From Pseudomonadota bacterium (GTDB lineage Bacteria > Pseudomonadota > Gammaproteobacteria > Burkholderiales > SG8-41), in the NCBI GenBank assembly GCA_023431245.1, contig JAEYXO010000069.1, positions 1-14,927 on the forward strand: a stretch of 14,927 nt of DNA, read 5' to 3'. Positions 7,770 through 14,895 of the stretch are shown piece after piece; within the stretch, counting starts at the first letter, position 1; each line of letters starts with the position of its first letter. Made by a program: the position numbers and the translations under genes. The notes beneath the pieces were generated by a model that saw nothing but the letters and a program-made list of their open reading frames with translations, was not told where the DNA came from and made no database searches.

Positions 7770-8313
7770 TCTCCGGGCACTGCTGCTGGCACTGCTGCTG
7801 GCGGCGCCGGCGGCTTTTACCGCCCAGCCCCACGGCATCGATGTGCGCAGCGCCTCGTTCACCGCGGTGGACGACCACTACGTGCTTGACGCCGAAATCG
7901 ACATCGTCCTGTCGGCGCCGCTCGAGGATGCGCTGAACAAGGGCATACCGCTCTACTTCACTCTGGAATTCGAGCTGGTGAAGCCGCGCTGGTACTGGTT
8001 CAACGACCGCGCCATGGTGCGTGAGCAGCAGTACCGGCTGTCCTACAGCGCGCTGACGCGCCAGTACCGCATCGGCATAGGCGCGTTCTACCAGAACTTT
8101 CCGACGCTCAAGGAAGCCCTGCAGGTCATGAGCAAGGTGCGGCGGCGCGAGGAGCCGGAGCCCGGCTCGATCAGCAAGGGCACCGCATATACCGCAGGCC
8201 TGCGCCTGCGGCTCGATACCTCGCAGCTGCCCAAGCCGTTCAACCTGAACGCGCTGGGCTCGAGGGAGTGGAGCCTCGGCTCCGAGTGGCATCGCTGGAC
8301 GGTCACGCCATGA
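7723..8313 (+). CDS. Exported DUF4390-family protein
   Basis: Protein of 196 residues with a clear signal peptide: basic n-region (KRFDLR), hydrophobic core (ALLLALLLAAPAA) and a likely cut after AFTA near residue 34. The mature part, about 160 residues, is rich in aromatic and charged residues and probably beta-stranded (for example TLEFELVKPRWYWF). I recognise it as DUF4390, a family of unknown function usually encoded just before an ntrY-like kinase in betaproteobacteria. The ATG at 7723 (or a second in-frame ATG at 7732) lies inside the rsmB 3' end, giving a 47-nt overlap. Its stop overlaps a kinase start as ATGA. This double coupling suggests matched production with NtrY, and its export puts it in the same compartment as the NtrY sensor loop. 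A role as periplasmic partner or ligand sensor for the kinase is inference. Confidence 0.88.
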   Translation: MPRMTVSFTPFWKRFDLRALLLALLLAAPAAFTAQPHGIDVRSASFTAVDDHYVLDAEIDIVLSAPLEDALNKGIPLYFTLEFELVKPRWYWFNDRAMVREQQYRLSYSALTRQYRIGIGAFYQNFPTLKEALQVMSKVRRREEPEPGSISKGTAYTAGLRLRLDTSQLPKPFNLNALGSREWSLGSEWHRWTVTP

Positions 8314-10499
8314 TGACGGGCGCAACCGGAAATCCGCCCCGCTCCGGAGCGGCCATGCGTTACCTGATGCTGCTCTGCGTCGGGCTCGGCGTCGCTGCGA
8401 CTTTCCTGCTGGCTTCGGTCAGCGCGAACACCGCGCTGTTCTCCGCTTATTACGCGCCGCTGCTGGTGGTCAACCTGCTGATTGCGCTGCTGCTCGCCGG
8501 AATGCTGGTCTACCAGCTGGTGAACCTGCGCCGGCGGCTCAAGGCCGGCGTGTTCGGCGCCAAGCTGACGCTGCGGCTGGTGATGATGTTCGCGCTGATG
8601 GCCGTGCTGCCCGGCGCCCTGATTTACGGCGTGTCCGTGCAGTTCGTCTCGCAGAGCATCGAGTCCTGGTTCGAAGTCCGCCTCGACAGCGCCCTCGAAA
8701 GCGGACTGAACCTCGGCCGCGGCACCCTGGAAGGACGCCTCAAGGAGCTGACCGCCAAGGCCGATGCCATGGCGCTTGCGCTGTCGACGAGGCCGGAAAC
8801 GGAACACGTCGCCGCGCTGAACACCCTGCGCGAGCAGGCCGCGGTGGAAGAAGCGACCCTGTACACTACGCGCGGCAGGATCATCGGATTTTCCGGCAAC
8901 GAGCGCAGCGGCATCGTACCCGAACCGCCCGGGCCGGCGGCGATGCGCCAGCTTCGCCTGCAGCAGCCTTACAGCGTGATCGAGGCCATTCCCGAGCGCG
9001 GCCTCTATCTCCGCGCCCTGGTGCCCGTCAATCCGATGTCGGTCGCGGAAGAAAGCCGCGTGCTGCAGCTGCTGCAGCAGGTTCCGGCCCACCTCGCGCG
9101 CGATGCCGAGATCGTGCAGACCGGTTACCGGGAATACCAGGAGCTGCAGCTGTCGCGGCGCGGGCTGAAGCGGCTGTACGCGATCACCCTGACGCTGACG
9201 CTGCTGCTCGCGCTGTTGTCCTCCCTCGGCGTGGCTTTTCTGCTGTCGAGCCGGCTGTCGGCGCCGCTTTCGGCGCTGGTCGAAGGCACGCGCGCCGTCG
9301 CGCAGGGTGATTTCAGCCGGCGCGCAGCGGTCGCGAGCCGTGACGAACTCGGCCAGCTGACGCAGTCGTTCAACAGCATGACCCTTCAGCTGGCGGAAGC
9401 GCAGGCGCGGGTGGAACGCAACCAGGCCCAGGTCGCGCATGCCAAGGCCTACCTCGAAAGCGTGCTGGCCAATCTTTCCGCCGGCGTGTTGACGTTTGAC
9501 GGCGCCTTGCGCCTGCGATCGGCCAATCCCAGCGCAGCGCAGATTCTCGGCACCGCGTCCGAGCCCCTGCTCGGCACCGGCATCGCAGACTGGGGCGCCG
9601 TGGATCCCGCGCTGGTCCCTCTCGCCGATGTCGTCACCGGGGCTTTCGGGCCCGGCGAGGACGGGGAATGGCAGCGCCAGGTCGAACGCGAACTGAAGGA
9701 CGGCACGCAGGTGCTGCTGCTGCGCGGCACGCGCTTCGGCGAGGGCGGTGATGCCGGGCTGATCGTGGTTTTTGACGATGTCACCCACCTGCTGCAGGCG
9801 CAGCGCGATGCCGCCTGGGCCGAAGTGGCGCGCCGCCTGGCGCACGAAATCAAGAACCCGCTGACGCCGATCCAGCTGTCGGCAGAGCGCATCCAGTTCA
9901 AGCTTGCACCCAAGCTGAGCGCGGCCGATGCCGAAATCCTTGCGCGTTCGACGCAGACCATCGTCAGCCAGGTGGCCGCGCTCAAGCGCATGGTCGATGC
10001 GTTCGGCCAGTATGCGCGTACGCCCGAAGCCGCCCTCCGGCCGCTGGATCTCAATGGCCTGGTGCGCGAAGTGCTGACGCTCTACGAATCGCTGGGTTCC
10101 AGCATGCGGCTCAGGCTCGCGCCGGAGCTGCCGCTGGTGCAGGGCGATGCGACGCAGATCCGCCAGGTCATCCACAATCTGCTGCAGAACGCCCAGGACG
10201 CCCTTGCCGACACCCAGGAACCGTCCATCGAGATTGCCACCGCGCCGAAGGAGGGCGGTGCCGAACTTTCGGTGACCGACAACGGCAGCGGTTTCCCGGA
10301 ACATCTGATGAAACGCGCATTCGAACCTTATGTGACAACCAAACCCCGCGGCACCGGACTCGGCCTGTCGATCGTGCGCAAGATCGTCGACGAGCATCGC
10401 GGAGAGGTCACCATCACCAACGTCGCCCCGCGCGGCGCCCGCGTGGCGATACTGCTGCCGGCGGCCGCGGAGGGTGCCGGCGAGCGTTCCGCGGCGTAA
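8310..10499 (+). CDS. ntrY: NtrY-type membrane sensor histidine kinase
   Basis: Inner-membrane kinase expected to phosphorylate the regulator encoded next. The 729-residue protein has three transmembrane helices at about 17-38, 47-72 and 86-111, and a periplasmic sensor region (112-287). A fourth helix (289-313) leads into HAMP (313-365), a PAS domain (about 377-490), a DHp domain and a GHKL ATPase. The phospho-accepting H512 sits in AHEIKNPLTP. The HExxN pattern (H512, E513, N516) is the type linked to combined kinase and phosphatase activity. ATP-site boxes are NLLQNAQDAL (623-632), DNGSGF (657-662) and GTGLGL (681-686), all intact. Start choice: ATG 8310 overlaps the DUF4390 stop by 4 nt. 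ATG 8355 has a good GGAG five nt upstream and begins just before the first helix, so it is a serious alternative (714 residues). The sensed signal is unknown; NtrY homologues elsewhere affect nitrogen, redox or envelope responses. Confidence 0.92.
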   Translation: MMTGATGNPPRSGAAMRYLMLLCVGLGVAATFLLASVSANTALFSAYYAPLLVVNLLIALLLAGMLVYQLVNLRRRLKAGVFGAKLTLRLVMMFALMAVLPGALIYGVSVQFVSQSIESWFEVRLDSALESGLNLGRGTLEGRLKELTAKADAMALALSTRPETEHVAALNTLREQAAVEEATLYTTRGRIIGFSGNERSGIVPEPPGPAAMRQLRLQQPYSVIEAIPERGLYLRALVPVNPMSVAEESRVLQLLQQVPAHLARDAEIVQTGYREYQELQLSRRGLKRLYAITLTLTLLLALLSSLGVAFLLSSRLSAPLSALVEGTRAVAQGDFSRRAAVASRDELGQLTQSFNSMTLQLAEAQARVERNQAQVAHAKAYLESVLANLSAGVLTFDGALRLRSANPSAAQILGTASEPLLGTGIADWGAVDPALVPLADVVTGAFGPGEDGEWQRQVERELKDGTQVLLLRGTRFGEGGDAGLIVVFDDVTHLLQAQRDAAWAEVARRLAHEIKNPLTPIQLSAERIQFKLAPKLSAADAEILARSTQTIVSQVAALKRMVDAFGQYARTPEAALRPLDLNGLVREVLTLYESLGSSMRLRLAPELPLVQGDATQIRQVIHNLLQNAQDALADTQEPSIEIATAPKEGGAELSVTDNGSGFPEHLMKRAFEPYVTTKPRGTGLGLSIVRKIVDEHRGEVTITNVAPRGARVAILLPAAAEGAGERSAA

Positions 10500-10514
10500 C
10501 AGGCGAATCAGACC

Positions 10515-11768
10515 ATGCGACAGATACTGGTAGTAGACGACGAAATCGGAATCCGCGAACTGCTCTCGGAAATCCTTTCCGACGAGGGTTACGATGTCCG
10601 GCTCGCCGAAAACGCGGGCGCGGCCCGGGCTTTCCGCAGCCAGACCCGGCCCGACCTGGTCCTGCTCGACATCTGGATGCCGGATACCGACGGCATTACG
10701 CTGCTGAAGGAATGGGCGGGCAGCGGCCAGCTGACGATGCCGGTGGTGATGATGTCCGGGCATGGCACCATCGATACGGCGGTCGAGGCCACCCGCATCG
10801 GCGCCGCCGATTTCCTCGAAAAACCGATCGCATTGCAGAAGCTGCTGGCCACCGTCGGCCGCGCCATAAGCCGCGGCGAGCGCCAGTTGCCGGCTGCCGC
10901 CGGCCTCGCGGTGCTGGGACGCACACCGGTGGTCCAGGAACTCAAGCAGCGGCTGGAGCGCATCGCCGGCAGCCGCAGTCCGGTGCTGCTGCAGGGGGCG
11001 CCGGGCTGTGCTTTCGAGGCCTGTGCCCGCGTGCTGCATGTGCCCAACATGCCCTGGCATGTCGTTGAACAGGGTGCACAGACCGTGGAAGCGCCGCTGG
11101 ACCTGCTGCAGGCCGCGCGCGGCGGGACCCTGTTCGTGCGGGATGTCGCCGAGTTCAGCAGGCTCGAGCAGCGCGGCCTGCTGGTGCTGCTGTCCCAGGC
11201 CGAGCGTTACAACACCCGCGTGGTGTGCGCCGCAACCCGCATGCTGTCGGAGCTGGTCGCCGCCGGGCAGTTTGACGACCGGGTGTTCCAGCTGCTGGGC
11301 GCCACGGTGATCCGCCTGCCGCAGCTGCGCGAGCAGCGTGATGACATTCCGGAACTTGCCGGCGTGATGCTCAAGGATTTTGTCGAGCAGAAGCTGGTGC
11401 CGCCCCGCCATTTCAGCGTCGCCGCACTCAATGCGCTGCGCACCCATGACTGGCCGGGCAATTTCTCCGAACTGCGCAGCGTCGTGCAGACCCTCGCCAA
11501 TACGGCCGCCGGCGAACAGATCACGCTCGAGGAAACGCAGCGCGTATTGCCGCAGGCGGCAACACCCAATGCCTCGGCATCGCTGCAGCTCGATGCCCCC
11601 CTGCGCGAAGCGCGAGATGCCTTTGAACGCGTCTATTTTGAATACCACCTGGCCCGCGAAGGCGGCAACATCAGCCGGGTCGCGGATGTCGTCGGCCTCG
11701 AACGCACGCACCTCTACCGCAAGCTGAAGCATCTGGGCGTCAAGACTTCGCGCAGGAACGACGAGTAA
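10515..11768 (+). CDS. ntrX: NtrX-type response regulator with degenerate AAA+ domain
   Basis: Cognate regulator of the kinase, starting 15 nt after it. The 417 residues are shorter than typical NtrX (about 450-460, from memory). The receiver domain (1-120) looks functional: acidic pocket D8/D9, phospho-acceptor D52, S81 and K103. The C-terminal Fis-type helix-turn-helix (about 384-408, with GLERTHLYRKL) is intact. The central AAA+ domain keeps its fold outline but has lost its active sites. The Walker A position reads GAPGCAFE (161-168), with no lysine. No GAFTGA loop or the surrounding ESELFG segment is found. Walker B reads GGTLFVRDV (203-211) instead of GGTLFLDEI. FRxDLYxRL has become FDDRVFQLL (253-261), losing both arginine fingers. 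Sensor II reads WPGNFSEL (313-320), with serine for arginine. The reading frame is open throughout, so this is not a frameshift. It probably binds DNA in a phosphorylation-dependent way without activating sigma-54 polymerase. Confidence 0.88.
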   Translation: MRQILVVDDEIGIRELLSEILSDEGYDVRLAENAGAARAFRSQTRPDLVLLDIWMPDTDGITLLKEWAGSGQLTMPVVMMSGHGTIDTAVEATRIGAADFLEKPIALQKLLATVGRAISRGERQLPAAAGLAVLGRTPVVQELKQRLERIAGSRSPVLLQGAPGCAFEACARVLHVPNMPWHVVEQGAQTVEAPLDLLQAARGGTLFVRDVAEFSRLEQRGLLVLLSQAERYNTRVVCAATRMLSELVAAGQFDDRVFQLLGATVIRLPQLREQRDDIPELAGVMLKDFVEQKLVPPRHFSVAALNALRTHDWPGNFSELRSVVQTLANTAAGEQITLEETQRVLPQAATPNASASLQLDAPLREARDAFERVYFEYHLAREGGNISRVADVVGLERTHLYRKLKHLGVKTSRRNDE

Positions 11769-11778
11769 GCGCTGCAGC

Positions 11779-11796
11779 CGGGGGTCCTCGCCCCCG
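11779..11796 (+). terminator. GC-only hairpin after ntrX, weak terminator candidate
   Basis: A perfect 6-bp stem CGGGGG/CCCCCG with a 6-nt loop lies 10 nt past the ntrX stop. No T-run follows, so intrinsic termination is doubtful. It may protect the 3' end of the def-to-ntrX message or help separate it from tkt. The octamer TGCAGCCG occurs on both sides of it (11773-11780 and 11803-11810). Confidence 0.35.
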
Positions 11797-11805
11797 CCGC
11801 GGTGC

Positions 11806-11824
11806 AGCCGCTATAATTGCGGCT
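11806..11824 (+). promoter_or_regulatory. tkt -10 box inside an inverted repeat
   Basis: A consensus TATAAT (11812-11817) lies 45 nt before the tkt ATG and is bracketed by a perfect inverted repeat AGCCGC (11806-11811) and GCGGCT (11819-11824). No good -35 box is present at 16-18 nt; the sequence there is C-rich. Transcription would begin near 11824, leaving a leader of about 40 nt. The same GCGG can instead pair with CCGC at 11827-11830, so two exclusive hairpins are possible. The arrangement could be an operator over the promoter, or coincidence in GC-rich DNA. Confidence 0.5.
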
Positions 11825-11862
11825 TTCCGCGACGCCATTTTCCCACTCCAGGATTGCAAGCC

Positions 11863-13860
11863 ATGAGTTCCCGACCCGAGCTGGCGAATGCGCTGCGCGC
11901 GCTGGCCATGGACGCCGTGCAGCAGGCCAACTCCGGCCACCCCGGCATGCCGATGGGCATGGCCGAGATCGCCGAGGCGCTGTGGCGCCGCAGCCTCCGC
12001 CACAATCCGGCGAACCCGCAATGGCCGGACCGTGACCGCTTCGTGCTGTCCAACGGACACGGCTCGATGCTGCTCTACGCGCTGCTGCACCTGACCGGCT
12101 ACGACCTGCCTATCGAGGAGCTGAAACGCTTCCGCCAGTTGCATTCGAAAACGGCGGGCCATCCCGAACACGGCATCACCCCCGGCGTCGAGACCACCAC
12201 CGGCCCCCTGGGCCAGGGCATCGCCAACGCGGTGGGCATGGCCATCGCCGAACGCGTGCTCGCCGACAGCTTCAACCGCGACGGTCACCGCATCGTCGAT
12301 CACCGGACCTATGTCTTCCTCGGCGACGGCTGCCTGATGGAAGGCATCTCGCATGAGGCCTGCGCGCTGGCCGGCACGCTGAAACTGAACAAGCTGATTG
12401 CCTTGTACGACGATAACGGGATTTCCATAGATTCCGAAAAAGGCAATATAAAACAATGGTTTACTGATAATGTGCCGCAGCGCTTCGCGGCCTATGGCTG
12501 GAACGTGATTTATGGCGTCAACGGCCACGATGCCGATGCCGTCGATGCGGCGATCCGCCAGGCGCAGCAGGAAACCGCGCGTCCGACGCTGATCTGCTGC
12601 AAGACTGTCATCGGCAAGGGCGCGCCGAAAAAGCAGAACACCGGCGGCGTGCACGGCGCGCCGCTCGGTGCCGAGGAAATCGCGGCCACCCGCGAAGCCA
12701 TCGGCTGGTCACACCCGCCTTTCGAAATCCCGGAATCCGTGCGCGCCGAATGGAATGCGCGCGACAAGGGGGCCGCGCTGGAGGCCGAATGGAACCAGCG
12801 CTTCGCGGCCTATGCCGCGGCCCATCCGGAGCTGGCAGCCGAATTCAGGCGCCGCATGGCCGGTGAACTGCCGGCCGACTGGGCGCAGAAACGCGATGCC
12901 TTCATCGCGCAGACCGTGCAGAAGGCCGAGACCATCGCCACGCGCAAAGCCTCGCAGAACGCGATCGAGGGCTACGCGCCGGCATTGCCCGAGCTGATCG
13001 GCGGCTCGGCCGACCTCGCGGGCTCCAACCTGACCCTGTGGTCCGGCTCGAAGGGCGTCAGCGCGACTTCGGGCGGGAATTACCTCTACTTCGGCGTGCG
13101 CGAATTCGGCATGGCCGCAATCTGCAACGGCATCGCGCTGCACGGCGGCCTGATCCCCTACCACGCCACTTTCCTGGTGTTCTCGGATTACGCGCGCAAT
13201 GCCTTGCGCATGGCAGCCCTGATGAAGCAGCGCGTGGTCTGCGTGTTCACCCACGACTCGATCGGGCTGGGTGAAGACGGCCCCACCCACCAACCGGTGG
13301 AACACGCGGCCACGCTGCGCCTGCTGCCGAACATGGATGTATGGCGGCCCTGCGACTCGCTGGAGACCGCGGTGGCCTGGGCAGCGGCGATCGAACGCAA
13401 GGACGGTCCGACCAGCCTGCTGCTGTCGCGACAGAACCTCAACTTCCAGAACCGCAGCGCGGAGCAGGCGGCCGCAGTGGCGCGTGGCGCTTATGTGCTG
13501 GCCGAGGGCAACGGCGCGCCGCGCGCGGTGATCATTGCCACCGGTTCCGAAGTGTCGCTGGCGCTGGCCGCGCAGCAGGCGCTGGCCACGGACGGCATCG
13601 CCGTGCGCGTGGTGTCGATGCCCTGCACCCAGGCTTTCGACCGCCAGGACGCGGCTTACCGCGAGTCGGTGCTGCCGCGCGGCATTCCGCGCGTGGCCGT
13701 CGAAGCCGGCGTCACCGACTACTGGCGCAAGTACGTCGGCCTTGAGGGCAAGGTCATCGGCATTGACCGCTACGGCGAATCGGCGCCGGCGGGTGAACTG
13801 TTCAAGTTTTTCGGCATCACCGGCGACACCGTCGCCGCGGCGGTGCGCACTGTGCTGTAA
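11863..13860 (+). CDS. tkt: Transketolase
   Basis: Thiamine-diphosphate enzyme that moves two-carbon ketol units between sugar phosphates in the pentose-phosphate pathway, and in the Calvin cycle where present. The 665 residues compare with 663 for E. coli TktA. Visible landmarks are active-site histidines H26 (SGHPG), H66 (NGHGS) and H100 (AGHPEHG), the ThDP/Mg motif GDG (154-156) to N185, the catalytic glutamate E414 in REFGM and the DSIGLGEDGPTHQP segment of the pyrimidine domain. The C-terminal domain covers about the last 130 residues. ATG 11863 is chosen with AGGA nine nt upstream; a TTG three codons earlier is less likely. Codons for residues 187-203 fall in a sharply AT-rich island (12421-12470), and that stretch (SIDSEKGNIKQWF) is about three residues longer than in E. 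coli. The gene lies 33 nt before gap and is probably co-transcribed with it. Confidence 0.96.
   Translation: MSSRPELANALRALAMDAVQQANSGHPGMPMGMAEIAEALWRRSLRHNPANPQWPDRDRFVLSNGHGSMLLYALLHLTGYDLPIEELKRFRQLHSKTAGHPEHGITPGVETTTGPLGQGIANAVGMAIAERVLADSFNRDGHRIVDHRTYVFLGDGCLMEGISHEACALAGTLKLNKLIALYDDNGISIDSEKGNIKQWFTDNVPQRFAAYGWNVIYGVNGHDADAVDAAIRQAQQETARPTLICCKTVIGKGAPKKQNTGGVHGAPLGAEEIAATREAIGWSHPPFEIPESVRAEWNARDKGAALEAEWNQRFAAYAAAHPELAAEFRRRMAGELPADWAQKRDAFIAQTVQKAETIATRKASQNAIEGYAPALPELIGGSADLAGSNLTLWSGSKGVSATSGGNYLYFGVREFGMAAICNGIALHGGLIPYHATFLVFSDYARNALRMAALMKQRVVCVFTHDSIGLGEDGPTHQPVEHAATLRLLPNMDVWRPCDSLETAVAWAAAIERKDGPTSLLLSRQNLNFQNRSAEQAAAVARGAYVLAEGNGAPRAVIIATGSEVSLALAAQQALATDGIAVRVVSMPCTQAFDRQDAAYRESVLPRGIPRVAVEAGVTDYWRKYVGLEGKVIGIDRYGESAPAGELFKFFGITGDTVAAAVRTVL
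12421..12470. other. AT-rich island inside tkt
   Basis: Only 14 of 50 bases are G or C (28%), against clearly more than 60% on both sides. Nearly every synonymous choice here ends in A or T (ATT, ATA twice, GAT, GAA, AAA twice, AAT, CAA, TTT, ACT), which is unlike the rest of the gene. It includes a TATAAA hexamer (12447-12452) but no convincing -35 partner. Confidence 0.6.
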
Positions 13861-13893
13861 ATTTTTCATTAACCGGATTTCAGCGGGGGCATC

Positions 13894-14895
13894 ATGGCAA
13901 TCAAGGTCGGCATCAACGGTTTCGGTCGCATCGGGCGGATGGTGTTTCGCGCGGCGATGGAGGATTTTCCCGACATCGAGGTGGTCGGCATCAATGACCT
14001 GCTCGAACCGGACTACCTCGCCTACATGCTGCGCCATGACTCGGTGCACGGCAGGTTCGAGGGCGAGATTTCGGTTTCCGGCAACACCCTGGTGGTCAAC
14101 GGCAAAAAGATCCGTCTGACCGCGGTCAAGGATCCCGCCGAGCTGAAGTGGAACGAAATCGGCGCCGACGTCGTCATCGAATCCACCGGCCTGTTCCTCG
14201 ACAAGGCCTCGGCGCAGAAGCACCTGGCCGCCGGCGCGAAAAAAGTCATCATGTCGGCGCCGTCGAAAGACGATACGCCGATGTTCGTGTTCGGCGTCAA
14301 TGACAAGACCTACGCCGGCCAGGACATCATCTCCAACGCCTCCTGCACCACCAACTGCCTGGCGCCGCTGGCCAAGGTGCTCAATGACAAATGGGGCATC
14401 AAGCGCGGCCTGATGACCACCGTGCACGCCGCCACGGCGACCCAGAAAACCGTCGATGGCCCGTCGAACAAGGACTGGCGCGGCGGCCGCGGCATTCTCG
14501 AGAACATCATCCCGTCCTCGACCGGCGCGGCCAAGGCCGTCGGCGTGGTGATTCCGGAACTGAACAAGAAACTCACCGGCATGGCCTTCCGGGTGCCGAC
14601 CTCCGATGTGTCGGTGGTCGACCTGACCGTGGAACTGGACAAGCCGGCGACCTACGCCGAAATCTGCGCCGAGATGAAGGCACAGTCCCAGGGCGCGCTG
14701 AAGGGTGTGCTGGGCTACACCGAAGACAAGGTGGTGGCCACCGATTTCCGCGGTGACGCACGCACGTCGATCTTCGACGCCGAGGCCGGCATCCAGCTCG
14801 ACTCGACCTTCGTCAAGGTGGTGTCCTGGTACGACAACGAATGGGGCTATTCCAACAAGGTGCTGGAAATGGTCCGCGTCGTCGCCAAGAAGTAA
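13894..14895 (+). CDS. gap: Glyceraldehyde-3-phosphate dehydrogenase, type I, NAD-dependent
   Basis: Oxidises and phosphorylates glyceraldehyde-3-phosphate to 1,3-bisphosphoglycerate in glycolysis, and runs in reverse in gluconeogenesis. The 333-residue length is typical. The Rossmann start is KVGINGFGRIGRM. Aspartate D35 in VGINDL favours NAD over NADP. The signature ASCTTNC places catalytic C151, and H178 lies in TTVHAATATQ. The catalytic-domain end WYDNEWGYSNK is present. ATG 13894 is preceded by a G-rich stretch (GCGGGGGCATC), which may serve as the ribosome binding site. The gene is 33 nt past tkt with no terminator between them. In related betaproteobacteria tkt-gap is often followed by pgk and other glycolytic genes, so the operon may continue beyond the window. 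Confidence 0.97.
   Translation: MAIKVGINGFGRIGRMVFRAAMEDFPDIEVVGINDLLEPDYLAYMLRHDSVHGRFEGEISVSGNTLVVNGKKIRLTAVKDPAELKWNEIGADVVIESTGLFLDKASAQKHLAAGAKKVIMSAPSKDDTPMFVFGVNDKTYAGQDIISNASCTTNCLAPLAKVLNDKWGIKRGLMTTVHAATATQKTVDGPSNKDWRGGRGILENIIPSSTGAAKAVGVVIPELNKKLTGMAFRVPTSDVSVVDLTVELDKPATYAEICAEMKAQSQGALKGVLGYTEDKVVATDFRGDARTSIFDAEAGIQLDSTFVKVVSWYDNEWGYSNKVLEMVRVVAKK

Noticed and set aside
8310..8360. Firm choice of one ntrY start
   Set aside because: ATG 8310 (ATGA overlap) and ATG 8355 (GGAG five nt upstream) are both credible and cannot be separated from sequence alone; 8310 is listed, with the alternative noted.
8088..11732. Open reading frame of over 1200 codons on the minus strand opposite DUF4390, ntrY and ntrX
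   Set aside because: It is the antisense shadow of GC-rich codons: rich in Arg, Gln, His, Gly and Ala, with no recognisable domain, and it covers genes with clear motifs on the plus strand.
10515..11768. ntrX as a pseudogene
   Set aside because: The frame is open from start to stop, the receiver and DNA-binding domains keep their key residues and codon usage is normal; motif loss is confined to the ATPase sites.
12709..14427. Minus-strand open frame of 572 codons across tkt and gap
   Set aside because: It spans two well-supported genes and the gap between them, and its composition is typical of antisense to GC-rich coding DNA.
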